Assembly (NCBI RefSeq): GCF_013409505.1
Contig: NZ_JACCBN010000001.1
Location: 5,208,001 to 5,272,000 of the forward strand
Direction of reading: 5' to 3'
DNA from: Actinomycetospora corticicola
Lineage (GTDB): Bacteria > Actinomycetota > Actinomycetes > Mycobacteriales > Pseudonocardiaceae
Length of the DNA stretch: 64,000 nt
Made by a program: the position numbers and the translations under genes. The notes under the pieces were generated by a model. It was not told the DNA's origin. It ran no database searches and saw only the letters and a program-made list of their open reading frames with translations. The first letter of the stretch is position 1; each line of letters begins with the position of its first letter. Below, in pieces: positions 7,715-15,324 of the stretch.

Positions 7715-8221
7715 TCAGGGCGAGCGCACGATGACGAGCTTCACGACGAAGCGGTACCGGGTCGGGAGTACCTCCGCGTAGGCGCCGCCGGTGGCCACCG
7801 CGATCCGGTCGGTCTGGCCCTCCAGCAGCTCCGGCGTGAGTCCGGCCGGCAGGAACAGGCGGACGCGGTCGGCGTGGGTCCTCGGCGAGGTCCAGAGGAT
7901 CGCCGGGATTCGCCCGGAGTTGGAGTGGATGCGGGCGGCCCGGAACGCGGTGCGCAGGCGGTGCTGCAGGACGACCGCCCGGACCCGCAGCCACACCAGG
8001 TGGCGGACCTGAGGGATGCCGAGCGGGAGGACCGCCAGTGCGGTGATCCCGACGGCGAACGCCGGGGTCAGAGCGGCGATCGTCGGGGCGATGGCTACTG
8101 CTCCGACGACGAGCCCGAGCTCGTAGCGCCAGCGGTAGAGCGCGACGACGGGATTGGGCGGCCTGATCGGGCGGATCGCGTGGTCGAGGGCGCCGAGGAG
8201 GTCCTCAGGATCGCCCCTCAC
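7715..8221 (-). CDS. Small membrane protein, function unknown
   Basis: 168 residues with two adjacent hydrophobic helices (about residues 34-75: LGLVVGAVAIAPTIAALTP and FAVGITALAVLPLGI), then a soluble, basic C-terminal half. It starts with GTG overlapping the stop of the zinc-ribbon gene by four bases, so the pair is translationally coupled. Small two-helix proteins of this kind occur beside transfer genes in actinomycete integrative elements, but no transfer or integrase gene is present here, so that is only a possibility. Confidence 0.7.
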   Translation of the reverse strand: MRGDPEDLLGALDHAIRPIRPPNPVVALYRWRYELGLVVGAVAIAPTIAALTPAFAVGITALAVLPLGIPQVRHLVWLRVRAVVLQHRLRTAFRAARIHSNSGRIPAILWTSPRTHADRVRLFLPAGLTPELLEGQTDRIAVATGGAYAEVLPTRYRFVVKLVIVRSP

Positions 8222-8559
8222 CGGTCATCCCCGGGTGGGAGGTCCAGGCGCTCGGCCGTGACCTTGAGCGGCTCGCGTCGCTCTTCCTCGTCGTTCCCGA
8301 CGGCGGGTGCGGCTGCGCTGTCGAGGACGCCCCGGCCGGCGCAGGCGGGGCACGGGTCGATGCCGCGGTGGCCGACGGCGTCGCAGTGGGGGCAGGCGCT
8401 GAGCCGGTCCCACCGCGGGTCGCGGTAGCGGCGGCTGGTGCCGTGTCGGATCGGTTCGTTGGTCCAGCCGCGCGCGTGGGCGCGGAGGTCGTCCGAGAGG
8501 AAGAGATCGTCTGCTAGTCGTCTGCACATGCGTTGACACGCGCGGTACAAAGGCAGCAT
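8218..8559 (-). CDS. Zinc-ribbon protein, function unknown
   Basis: 113-residue protein. Its middle carries CPHC, 12 residues, CPAC, a four-cysteine zinc ribbon of the DnaJ/rubredoxin-like kind, flanked by charged sequence. The ATG at 8559 is chosen because AGGAG precedes it by nine bases; the frame is open upstream but through a hairpin-rich non-coding region. It is coupled to the membrane protein downstream and divergent from the XRE regulator. It could be a partner of the membrane protein in a small accessory module. Confidence 0.65.
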   Translation of the reverse strand: MLPLYRACQRMCRRLADDLFLSDDLRAHARGWTNEPIRHGTSRRYRDPRWDRLSACPHCDAVGHRGIDPCPACAGRGVLDSAAAPAVGNDEEERREPLKVTAERLDLPPGDDR

Positions 8560-8591
8560 TGCTTCTGCTCCTGACCGGGAGGGGAAGTGAT

Positions 8592-8704
8592 CCGGGCCGT
8601 GTTCGGCCCGGGCGCGCATGGCCGGACTCGTGATCCGGCGATGTGATCGCAGAGAGGGCGCTGTGCAAGACGTGTTGCCGCACGTCCGTGCAGCGCCTTT
8701 TCTC
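8592..8704 (+). ncRNA. Candidate structured RNA: three hairpins and an intrinsic terminator
   Basis: Three hairpins follow one another: CCGGGCCG/CGGCCCGG (8592-8611, loop TGTT), GCCGGA/TCCGGC (8621-8639) and a longer one, GGCGCTG/CAGCGCC with an inner GACGTG/CACGTC (8657-8697). A T-tract (TTTTCTCT) follows at once. T-tracts after hairpins are rare at this base composition. The direction is plus, yet no plus-strand gene precedes it, so it may end a small RNA or attenuate the transcript reading into the XRE gene. No known RNA family is recognised. Confidence 0.45.
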
Positions 8705-8961
8705 TGTCCCGTGGGCGCGCGGGTAGGTGATCCCGCGTCGCGTCGATCCTCGTCCCAGTCGATCACTCCTCCCCAGCAGGGAATTGATCGGCTGTGGGGA
8801 GGTCCGCGTCCGGGGTCTCTTCCGAGACTCCCGGCGCGTCATCGACGTCCCCCCGCCGTGTTTCCCTACTGTGACAAGCGCATACTCGAACTGGCAAGTG
8901 ACAACTCTGCACCAGTTTCGGGTGCACACGATCGGCGGTGTCGTCGGAGGGGGTTCATCCG
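8705..8961. other. Gene-free region before the XRE gene
   Basis: No coding sequence supported. GTGACAA occurs twice (8871-8877 and 8898-8904), 27 bp apart, in the AT-richer stretch where divergent promoters for the zinc-ribbon and XRE genes are expected. Confidence 0.4.
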
Positions 8962-9840
8962 GTGGCCGATGAGCCGACCCCGACCACCCAGCGACGGCAA
9001 CTCGGGGCGCGGCTTCGCGAGCTGCGCCGAGCCGCGGGGAAGACGGCCAAGCAAGTGGCGGACGACCTAGGCTTCTCGCTCAGCAAGGTGTCACGGATCG
9101 AGTCCGGGGACCGCGCTGTGCAGTCTGATGACATCTCGTCGTTGATCCACTACTTCGGAGTGGGCGGCTCGGCCGCGGACGACATGCGAGCGCTGGCCCG
9201 ACTCGCAAGACGGCGTCGGACGCCGACTCCTCAGGCTTTCGCTCCCACCCTCGATGACGTCACCGTCCGTCAGGACGGATTCTTCGATCTCGAACGCGAC
9301 GCCTCCTGGATTCGCGAATTCAACGGAGGGGTGATTCCGGGGCTGTTGCAGACGCGCGAATACATGAGTGCCGCTATTGTTGACGGAACGCCCGGCATTT
9401 CCGCGGACCTGGTCGCGGAGGCGATTGATACGAGGTTTCGCCGGCAAGCCGTACTGGATGGCGATTGTCAGTACGAGATTATCGTGGACGAATCCGTACT
9501 CTTGCGGTGTGTGGGAGGTCCGCCGGTGATGCGTGAACAGATTTCTTTCATCACTGATGCGGTCGCGAGCGGGCGGGTCTCCTTCGGCGTCGTGCCTCTC
9601 GCGGTCGGGGCTCATCCTGCAGTGAACAGCATGTTCGTCTCCCTCCGTGTGCGGGAGGGCTTGGCTCCGGACGTCGTTTTCGTCGAAGGTCTGGCAGGAC
9701 CCATGAGATTTGATCGCCCGGAGGACGTCGAGAGGTTCGACAGAGCTTGGTCCCACCTGTCGTCCTTGGCGGAGTGGGCAGAGGACGCCGGCGCGCGGCT
9801 CGTGGCAACGGCGCGACGGTACGAGGGGATGGAACCCTGA
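8962..9840 (+). CDS. XRE-family regulator of the XRE/DUF397 type
   Basis: 292 residues. N-terminal helix-turn-helix: LGARLRELRRAAGKTAKQVADDLGFSLSKVSRIESG. The long C-terminal part (GGVIPGLLQTREYM, VLLRCVGG, VSFGVVPLAVGAH, DRPEDVERFDRAWSHLSSLA) is the domain of actinobacterial Scr1-like regulators, which are normally paired with a small DUF397 protein, as here. In Streptomyces such pairs affect development and antibiotic production. The GTG at 8962 follows GGAGGGGG by eight bases and is preferred to the GTG at 8938. Its base composition is clearly less GC-rich than its neighbours, which suggests acquisition by transfer. Confidence 0.9.
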   Translation: MADEPTPTTQRRQLGARLRELRRAAGKTAKQVADDLGFSLSKVSRIESGDRAVQSDDISSLIHYFGVGGSAADDMRALARLARRRRTPTPQAFAPTLDDVTVRQDGFFDLERDASWIREFNGGVIPGLLQTREYMSAAIVDGTPGISADLVAEAIDTRFRRQAVLDGDCQYEIIVDESVLLRCVGGPPVMREQISFITDAVASGRVSFGVVPLAVGAHPAVNSMFVSLRVREGLAPDVVFVEGLAGPMRFDRPEDVERFDRAWSHLSSLAEWAEDAGARLVATARRYEGMEP

Positions 9841-9895
9841 GCGCCGCGCCTTCGATGAATCACCGCACGTCAGAGCCGCCCTGAGGGGGTCGGAA

Positions 9896-9945
9896 GTGAG
9901 CCCCTTCCGGGTGGTTATAGGCTCGCCAGCACTCCGTGGCTGGCG
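9896..9945. repeat. Palindromic element with GGTTATAGG core and adjacent hairpin
   Basis: GTGAGC ... GGTTATAGGCTCGCC at 9896-9927 resembles, on the opposite strand, the GGTGAGC/GCCTATAACC palindrome at 59911-59956. It runs into a perfect hairpin CGCCAGC/GCTGGCG at 9924-9945. Together they fill the unusually long 204-bp gap between the XRE gene and its DUF397 partner. Confidence 0.45.
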
Positions 9946-10044
9946 TCACTGGATCGTTCGGGCTAGAAAGAGTGCCCGCCCGAGGTCCTTGGACGTCCAG
10001 CGATCCGGGGCGCGAATTGCCAGGCGGACCCACGGGGGCTGAGG

Positions 10045-10260
10045 GTGCTCGTTCGTATGCAGGCGCAGCAGCAGGTCGCCTGGATGAAGTCCGCACTCAG
10101 TGAGAGTCGCGGTATGTGCGTCGAGGTCGCCTCTCTCCCGGGCGGGGTGGGGCTGCGGCATTCGGTGACTCCCGAGGATGGAGCGCTGCTCTTCACACGC
10201 GACGAGTTCGCGGCTTTTCTCGACGGCGCGAAGCGCGGAGAGTTCGACCACCTCATCTGA
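10045..10260 (+). CDS. DUF397 small protein (partner of the XRE regulator)
   Basis: 67-71 residues. The DUF397 pattern is visible: W-x-K-S at the start (VAWMKSALSES), then GMCVEVASL, a RHS-x-x-P-E-D block, and the C-terminal LLFTRDEFAAFLDGAKRGEFD. DUF397 proteins are encoded next to XRE regulators in actinobacteria and are proposed antitoxin-like or regulatory partners. GTG at 10045 and ATG at 10057 are both possible starts. The gene lies 204 bp from its partner, further than usual, with palindromic DNA between. Confidence 0.85.
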   Translation: MLVRMQAQQQVAWMKSALSESRGMCVEVASLPGGVGLRHSVTPEDGALLFTRDEFAAFLDGAKRGEFDHLI

Positions 10261-10288
10261 CGGTGCTGCGTGCCGTCACACTGGTGGC

Positions 10289-11005
10289 GTGAGCACCTGG
10301 GCCGACATGCGCGCGGCGCGCACGCTGTACGAGGACGACGGCGCGCTGGTGCTGGACAAGCCCATCGGCTGGTCGGTGATGGGGGAGCGGCACGACACGG
10401 ACATCGTGCGGATCGCCGCCCACGACGGCGAGAAGCTCTGGCCTGCGCACCGGATCGACAAGGTGACCTCGGGGATCGTGCTGTTCGCCAAGCAGCTCGA
10501 GGCGCACGGCGACCTGACCCGCCAGTTCAACCGCCGCACCGTCGAGAAGAGCTACCTCGCGGTCACTGGGACGACCGGGCTGCCGGCCGAGGGGCGGATC
10601 GAGCTGCCGCTCTCCGTCGGGCGCAAGAACCGGGTGCGGATCGCGGCTCCACGTGAGGCGATCACAGTGGTCGACGGGGTGTGGAGCGTGCCCGAGGACG
10701 CGGTCGACTCCTCGAAGGACGTCTACCCGAGCACGACGACGTTCACGACGCTCGAGTCCGGCGAGGGGACGACCCTGCTCGCCGTCCACCCACTGACCGG
10801 CCGGCGGCACCAGATCCGGGTTCACCTGGCATGGATCGGGCACGCGCTGGTCGGGGACCCGCTGTTCGAGAAGAACCCGACGACCCGCACCGGGCTGCAC
10901 GCGCACCGGCTGACCTTCGACGCCCCGGACGGCCAGCGCCGCACCGTGACGGCGGAGCCGGACGAGGAGTTCCGGGCGCTGCTCGGCACTGCGAGGGTCA
11001 CGTAG
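10289..11005 (+). CDS. RluA-family RNA pseudouridine synthase
   Basis: 238 residues. The catalytic motif HRIDKVTSGIVLFAK (about residues 50-65) contains the aspartate of family motif II (usually HRLDxxTSG), and LAVHPLTGRRHQIRVHL is the conserved substrate-binding block. The enzyme isomerises uridine in rRNA or tRNA; there is no S4 domain, so it is the minimal form. The GTG at 10289 (MSTWADMRAARTLYEDD) is taken as the start; a Met six residues further in is the alternative. The last codons lie in the first unit of an 82-bp repeat (10991 onward). Confidence 0.9.
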   Translation: MSTWADMRAARTLYEDDGALVLDKPIGWSVMGERHDTDIVRIAAHDGEKLWPAHRIDKVTSGIVLFAKQLEAHGDLTRQFNRRTVEKSYLAVTGTTGLPAEGRIELPLSVGRKNRVRIAAPREAITVVDGVWSVPEDAVDSSKDVYPSTTTFTTLESGEGTTLLAVHPLTGRRHQIRVHLAWIGHALVGDPLFEKNPTTRTGLHAHRLTFDAPDGQRRTVTAEPDEEFRALLGTARVT

Positions 11006-11235
11006 GGCAGGTCCACGGGCCGGACGAGCTGCCCGGTGTGAACCTGGCGGACGGGGCAGCGTCCGGCGCGTTCGCGAGAGTCACGGGGCGCAGGTCGATC
11101 GGCTCCGCGAGCTGCCTGGTGTGCACCTCGGGAAGCCCGGGCCGGCCGGCCCGGCGCGAGAGTCACATGGCGCAGGCCTGGCGGCCCTGGGAGGTGCCTG
11201 GTGTGCACCTCGCCGCGGCCGACCCGGGCGTGGCG
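10991..11235. repeat. Three degenerate tandem repeats of about 82 bp
   Basis: Units begin at 10991, 11074 and 11156, each with GCGAG(G/A)GTCAC, then GGCGCAGG-like sequence, and about 50 bases on GAG(C/G)TGCC(T/C)GGTGTGCACCTCG. Units 2 and 3 agree best. The segment GAGGTG, nine bases, CACCTC of unit 3 can form a hairpin. Unit 1 overlaps the last five codons of the pseudouridine synthase. No coding sequence is supported here. Confidence 0.7.
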
Positions 11236-11250
11236 CGCTGCTGACGTCGA

Positions 11251-11277
11251 GTGTCAGTCGTGTGCCACCGCTGACAC
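11251..11277. terminator. Inverted repeat after the SRPBCC gene
   Basis: GTGTCAG, 13 bases, CTGACAC: perfect 7-bp arms, 14 bp beyond the stop of the minus-strand SRPBCC gene. Position fits a terminator; there is no T-tract. Confidence 0.45.
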
Positions 11278-11290
11278 CTGGGACCGACTA

Positions 11291-11746
11291 CTACGCCAGC
11301 GCCTCCGCCAGCAGGCCCAGCGAGGCGTCCAGGGTGTCGGCGTCGACGACCGGGAAGAACTCGAGCAGCTGCGGGTCGGTCACGGCGGACCAGTCGTAGG
11401 TCAGGGTCACGCGCGTGGCGTCGCCGTCGGGCTCGAAGGTGTAGGTCCACGTGTAGCCCGCCGGGCGCTGACCGGGGCCGGCGGGCGCCCACCCGAGCGC
11501 GGAGTCGGGCTCGTAGACGACCACGTGGTTCTCCACGGTGTAGTCGCCCATCTGCTCGTTGTGCATGTCCATCGTGAAGACGTCACCGAGCTCGGTCAGG
11601 GCGAGGTGGGTCTGCGAGGCGCGCACCATGCCCGAGGCGTCGAGGTCGGGGTGGCGGTCCGGGTCGGCGACGAGGGCGAAGGCGCGCTCCGGCGGCGCGT
11701 CGACCAGGCGGGACACCTCGATGCTGCGGTCGGACGTCATACGCAT
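11291..11746 (-). CDS. SRPBCC / polyketide-cyclase-like protein
   Basis: 151-residue START-fold protein: an N-terminal strand and helix (IEVSRLVDAPPERAFALVADPDRHPDLDASG), a central sheet with YTVENHVVVYEPDSALGWAPAG, and a long C-terminal helix. It has the W-x-Y-x-F-E-P strand (YTWTYTFEPDGDATRVTLTYDW) usual for this family. Members bind hydrophobic ligands or act as cyclases and Hsp90 co-chaperone-like proteins; no active residues allow a specific role. The Met at position 3 (11740) is an alternative start. Confidence 0.82.
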   Translation of the reverse strand: MRMTSDRSIEVSRLVDAPPERAFALVADPDRHPDLDASGMVRASQTHLALTELGDVFTMDMHNEQMGDYTVENHVVVYEPDSALGWAPAGPGQRPAGYTWTYTFEPDGDATRVTLTYDWSAVTDPQLLEFFPVVDADTLDASLGLLAEALA

Positions 11747-11778
11747 GATCGTGGCACGCCCGGGGGTACTGCCGTGGC

Positions 11779-12300
11779 GTGGGAGCGCGCATCACCCTCG
11801 TGCAGGGCGACATCACGACCCAGGAGGTCGACGCGGTCGTCAACGCCGCCAACTCGGGCCTGCTCGGCGGCGGTGGGGTCGACGGCGCCATCCATCGCCG
11901 GGGCGGCCCGGAGATCCTGGCGGAGTGCCGGCAGCTGCGGGCCACGTCCCTGCCCGACGGTCTCCCGACCGGCCAGGCCGTCGCCACCACGGCCGGCAAG
12001 CTCCCGGCGCAGCACGTGATCCACACCGTCGGGCCCGTCTACGCGAAGTCGAAGGACCGGTCCGAGCTGCTCGCGAGCGCCTACCGCGAGTCGCTGCGCG
12101 TCGCCGATGAGCTCGGCGCCCGCACCGTGGCCTTCCCGGCGATCTCGGCGGGCGTCTACGGGTGGCCGATGGACGACGCCGCCCGCGTCGCCGTGGAGAC
12201 GGTCGGATTCACCCGGACGGCCGTCGAGGAGGTGCGCTTCGTCCTCTTCGGCGACGACGCGTACGAGGCGTTCACCCGCGCGGCTCAGCCTGCGCACTGA
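11779..12300 (+). CDS. Macro-domain protein (O-acetyl-ADP-ribose deacetylase type)
   Basis: 173-residue single macro domain. Diagnostic blocks: VQGDITTQEVDAVVNAAN near the N-terminus, GGGGVDGAIHRRGGPEI, the GQAVATTAGKLPAQHVIHTVGP strand-helix, and FPAISAGVYGWP, which binds the ADP-ribose diphosphate. Such proteins remove ADP-ribose or acetyl groups from ADP-ribose derivatives. It starts with GTG, 32 bp from the divergent SRPBCC gene. No sirtuin or NAD-linked partner lies beside it. Confidence 0.93.
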   Translation: MGARITLVQGDITTQEVDAVVNAANSGLLGGGGVDGAIHRRGGPEILAECRQLRATSLPDGLPTGQAVATTAGKLPAQHVIHTVGPVYAKSKDRSELLASAYRESLRVADELGARTVAFPAISAGVYGWPMDDAARVAVETVGFTRTAVEEVRFVLFGDDAYEAFTRAAQPAH

Positions 12301-12492
12301 TCATCCCGCGACTTTCCCGACGACGGGTGGTCGCGGCTCGGGTTGCCTGCTTGCGACCGATGTCGCGTCATCCATCCGGTTCGTGACCGTCCTGTTGCCG
12401 CGTCGTTGTCCCGTTCGTGCGCGCTCGGGGGGAGCCGTGCGTGCATGCCGGCACGGCGCGTGGCCGGCGCGTGGACGATCGAGCGAGGTTCA

Positions 12493-12996
12493 TTGAGCAA
12501 GGGCAGGCACCGTCAGCAGCAGCGCCCGGGCACGGGGCGCTTCGTCCTCTCAGCAGCCGCCATCGGGATGGGGCTGGTCCAGGCGTCCGGCATCGCCGCG
12601 GCCGCCGCGCCGGCCGGGACCGCACCCGGCGTGGGCGGCACGCCGTGCACGACGAAGGCGATCAAGGCCTGCGTCGACCTCTCCGAGAACAAGGCGTGGC
12701 TGCTGGACGGCCAGGGCAAGGTCGTCTACGGCCCGGTCGACAACTCGCACGGCGGCAAGGGGCACGAGACCCCGGTGGGCGACTTCATCGTCCAGCGCAA
12801 GGACCAGTACCACGTCAGCCAAGAGTTCGAGGGCGCGAAGATGCCGTACGCGGTCTTCTTCGACGGCAATGGCCGCGCGTTCCACCAGGGCACCCTCGAC
12901 CGGCAGTCGGCCGGCTGTGTGCGCCTGAACGAGACCGACGCGAAGCGCTTCTTCGAGCACCTGAACCCGAACGACCGGGTGCAGATCGTCCCGTAG
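12493..12996 (+). CDS. Secreted L,D-transpeptidase (YkuD)
   Basis: 167 residues: Sec-type signal peptide (basic RHRQQQRPGTGR, then FVLSAAAIGMGLVQASGIAAAA), a short linker, and a YkuD catalytic domain. The domain opens with CVDLSENKAWLLDGQGKVVYG, includes ETPVGDF, and ends with the active-site H-x-G ... S-A-G-C-V-R-L motif (FHQGTLDRQSAGCVRLN). It would form 3-3 peptidoglycan cross-links outside the membrane, although exported single YkuD domains without binding modules can have other roles. The TTG start at 12493 follows AGCGAGG; upstream in-frame codons are arginine- and cysteine-rich and look non-coding. Confidence 0.87.
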   Translation: MSKGRHRQQQRPGTGRFVLSAAAIGMGLVQASGIAAAAAPAGTAPGVGGTPCTTKAIKACVDLSENKAWLLDGQGKVVYGPVDNSHGGKGHETPVGDFIVQRKDQYHVSQEFEGAKMPYAVFFDGNGRAFHQGTLDRQSAGCVRLNETDAKRFFEHLNPNDRVQIVP

Positions 12997-13011
12997 CGCC
13001 CACCCCGTCCC

Positions 13012-13061
13012 GAGCGAAGGGCCCCCTCGGTCGACTAGTCGACCGAGGCGGCCCTTCGCTC
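13012..13061. terminator. Near-perfect 50-bp hairpin between convergent genes
   Basis: Outer arms GAGCGAAGGGC (13012-13022) and GCCCTTCGCTC (13051-13061) enclose a perfect 24-bp palindrome at 13025-13048 whose half is CCTCGGTCGACT. It lies between the L,D-transpeptidase and the convergent copC and should stop transcription from both sides. Confidence 0.85.
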
Positions 13062-13078
13062 GATCCGGGGGCGGGGGA

Positions 13079-13672
13079 TCAGGCCCGGCGACGCAGGACC
13101 AGGGCGACGGCCCCGATCACGACGACGACCGCCAACAGCACGAACGGCCACGCCGGGACGCCGCCCTCGTCGTCGGCCGGTGCGGCCGCGGCCGCGTTGC
13201 TCGGCGTGACGGCCGGGGCGCTGGTGCCCGGGGCACCCGCCGCCGGCGAGGCGGACGGGACCGCGGCAGCCGGGCCCGGCGTCGTCAGGGTGAACGACAG
13301 AGCGCCGGACACCGGGTGTCCGTCGTCGGAGACGACCCGCCAGCCGATCTCGTAGCGACCGGCCGCTCCGAGCGGGGCGACGGCGACCGAGATCTTCTCG
13401 CCGTCCGAGACCGGCGCGCCGGACTCGTAGTGGGTGGTGCCGTCGGGGCCGACCACGGTGATGGTGGCGGTGTTCGGCGTGGGGGCCTCGCCGAAGGTCA
13501 GGGTGACCCTCGACGGGGCGGTGGCGACCGACGAGCCGTCGGCCGGGTCGCTGCCCTCGAGCACGTCGTGCGCGGCGGCCGGGCCGGCGCCGACGAGCGC
13601 CAGGAGGCCGATCAGCAGGGCCACCAGGGCAGGGCGGAGGAACGCGCCACGGGGCGCGGAGGAGGAGGTCAT
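13079..13672 (-). CDS. CopC-domain copper-resistance protein
   Basis: 197 residues: signal peptide, mature start AHDVLEGSDPADGS with the copper-binding N-terminal histidine, a CopC beta-sandwich ending in SDDGHPVSGALSF (second copper-site histidine), an Ala/Pro/Ser-rich linker and a C-terminal membrane anchor (FVLLAVVVVIGAVALVL) followed by RRRA. This is the membrane-tethered actinobacterial form that usually works with a CopD-type importer or buffers extracytoplasmic copper. It lies just downstream of a histidine-containing membrane protein that may be its partner. Confidence 0.92.
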   Translation of the reverse strand: MTSSSAPRGAFLRPALVALLIGLLALVGAGPAAAHDVLEGSDPADGSSVATAPSRVTLTFGEAPTPNTATITVVGPDGTTHYESGAPVSDGEKISVAVAPLGAAGRYEIGWRVVSDDGHPVSGALSFTLTTPGPAAAVPSASPAAGAPGTSAPAVTPSNAAAAAPADDEGGVPAWPFVLLAVVVVIGAVALVLRRRA

Positions 13673-13699
13673 GGTCCCTTCAAGCGGGGTCGGGGGTGG

Positions 13700-14233
13700 T
13701 CACGCGGCGGCGGGACGCACCGGCGGACCCCGCAGGGGACGCACGCGCAGCAGGGCGGCGGTGACCGGGACGGCCACCGACGGCGGGAGCGCACGCAACG
13801 CGGGCGCCGCGACCACGATCGTCGGACCCCCGCGCAGCACCGCCAGGACCGCGCCGACCCGCCCGGCGACCAGCGCGCCGACGGCCCGGTCGGCGCCTGC
13901 GGCGCCGAGCGCCACCAGCACGGTGGCGAGCCCGTGGGCAGCGACCATGCCCGACGACGGAGCGGTCGCCGGCATGGCGTGCATCGCGTGGTCGGTCCCG
14001 GCACCCATCGCGAGGTGCCAGCCGACCTGACCGGCCGCGAGGACGACGGCGAGCCGCAGGACCCCGACCCGGCGCCGGACCACCGAAGCGGCCAGACCCG
14101 CCGTCAGGACGCCGACGAGCAGGACCGGGAGGGTGAGCTCGGGCAGCCCGCCCCCCGCCTCGACGTGCGCGGCCGCGCCCAGCGCGGGTGCCAGCGCACC
14201 CACGCCGAGCACGCGGGCGCCGGTCGAGGTCAT
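13700..14233 (-). CDS. Multi-pass membrane protein next to copC
   Basis: 177 residues with about four hydrophobic helices and a loop containing HAMHAMP after HLAMGAGTD, a His/Met-rich segment that could handle copper. It shares no domain I can name. The ATG at 14233 overlaps the stop of the upstream hydrolase by four bases, and copC begins 27 bp downstream, so hydrolase, membrane protein and copC form one operon. Role in copper handling is inferred from position and the His/Met loop only. Confidence 0.75.
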   Translation of the reverse strand: MTSTGARVLGVGALAPALGAAAHVEAGGGLPELTLPVLLVGVLTAGLAASVVRRRVGVLRLAVVLAAGQVGWHLAMGAGTDHAMHAMPATAPSSGMVAAHGLATVLVALGAAGADRAVGALVAGRVGAVLAVLRGGPTIVVAAPALRALPPSVAVPVTAALLRVRPLRGPPVRPAAA

Positions 14234-15252
14234 GAGGCCACGGTAGGCGAGCCCTCCGGCGTCCTCGACGACCGATCTGCGGGGTCCAGGCACGTGCTCA
14301 CCCAGGACGCGACCTCCCACGCCGCCTGGTGCGCCGTCGTCGGCAACAGGCGCGGCATCGAGACGTAGCCGTGGCAGGCGCCCTGGTAGTCGGTGTAGCG
14401 GACGGTCACCCCGGCCGCGGCGAGCGCGTCGGCGTAGCGGATGCCGTGGTCGCGCAGCGGGTCGTGCTCGGCGGTCTGCACCAGCGCGGGCGGCAGGTCG
14501 GAGAGGTCGGCGCGCAGCGGGGAGGCGTACGGGTCGGTCCCGTCGGCGCCCGCGAGGTAGAGCCGGGAGAAGCCGCGGATGTCGCTCGCGTGCAGGATCG
14601 GGGCGGTCGGGATCGCGCGCTCGGACGGCAGCACGTCGACCATCTCGGTGCCCGGGTAGATGAGGCACTGCGCCCCGATCGTCGGGGCCGCCTCGCCTCG
14701 GCGGCGGGCGTCGCGGGCCATGAGGCAGACGACGGTGGAGAGGTTGCCGCCGGCGCTGTCGCCCATCACCGCGACCCGCTGCGGGTCGATGCCGAAGCGT
14801 CCCGGCTCGGCGACGAGGGCCTCGACGGCGGCGTAGCAGTCCTGCGCCGGGACGGGGAAGGGGTGCTCGGGCGCGAGGCGATAGTCCAGCGAGACCACGA
14901 CGACGCCCGCGACCAGCGCGACCTGGCCGCAGAACCAGTCCGACTGGTCGAGGTCGCCCTGCACGAACCCGCCGCCGTGGATGTTCACGACGACGGGTGC
15001 GGGCACGGCCGCGAGGTGCGGCGGCCGGTAGATCCGCACGGGCAACTCGGCCCCGGGAACGGTCAGCGACGCGTCCTCGGTGACGACCCGCCGGTCGTGA
15101 CGGCCGACCACCACCCGCCCGGCCGGCCCGGCCTGGATGCGCCCCGAGCGCTCCCGCGCGGCCGGGACCTCGGGCGGCGGGAGGTCGGCGACCGAGCCGC
15201 CGAGGGCGGTGCGCAGGGCACCGAGGACACGGGTCCGGAGGGGGAGACGCAC
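14230..15252 (-). CDS. Alpha/beta hydrolase of the hormone-sensitive lipase (HSL) family
   Basis: 340-residue esterase. Oxyanion motif HGGGFVQGD (about residues 92-100), DYRLAPEHPFP, nucleophile elbow GDSAGGN, acid in EHDPLRDHG and histidine in GACHGY complete the triad. Members hydrolyse short-chain esters, lactones or drug esters. The GTG start at 15252 gives a normal length. The upstream 70 bp are filled by a long palindrome (B1) that separates it from ohr. Confidence 0.92.
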   Translation of the reverse strand: MRLPLRTRVLGALRTALGGSVADLPPPEVPAARERSGRIQAGPAGRVVVGRHDRRVVTEDASLTVPGAELPVRIYRPPHLAAVPAPVVVNIHGGGFVQGDLDQSDWFCGQVALVAGVVVVSLDYRLAPEHPFPVPAQDCYAAVEALVAEPGRFGIDPQRVAVMGDSAGGNLSTVVCLMARDARRRGEAAPTIGAQCLIYPGTEMVDVLPSERAIPTAPILHASDIRGFSRLYLAGADGTDPYASPLRADLSDLPPALVQTAEHDPLRDHGIRYADALAAAGVTVRYTDYQGACHGYVSMPRLLPTTAHQAAWEVASWVSTCLDPADRSSRTPEGSPTVAS

Positions 15253-15258
15253 GGCTGC

Positions 15259-15324
15259 GAGCTTCGCTCATGGGAGCAGAAAAGGTCGCTATGACGACCC
15301 TTACTGCTCACGGGAGCGAAGCTC
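15259..15324. repeat. Family B palindrome, copy B1
   Basis: Outer arms GAGCTTCGCTC (15259-15269) and GAGCGAAGCTC (15314-15324) are perfectly complementary. The inner part is the family core GAGCAGAAAAGGTCG, CTATGA, CGACC...CTGCTC. It lies between ohr (ends 15323) and the hydrolase downstream. The core carries stop codons on both strands (TATGA and TCATAG). Confidence 0.85.

Noticed and set aside
12301-12492. Cyclic-di-AMP (ydaO) riboswitch before the L,D-transpeptidase gene
   Set aside because: A GGGGGGAGCC stretch near 12427 recalls such leaders upstream of wall enzymes, but I could not assemble the conserved stems or core motifs.
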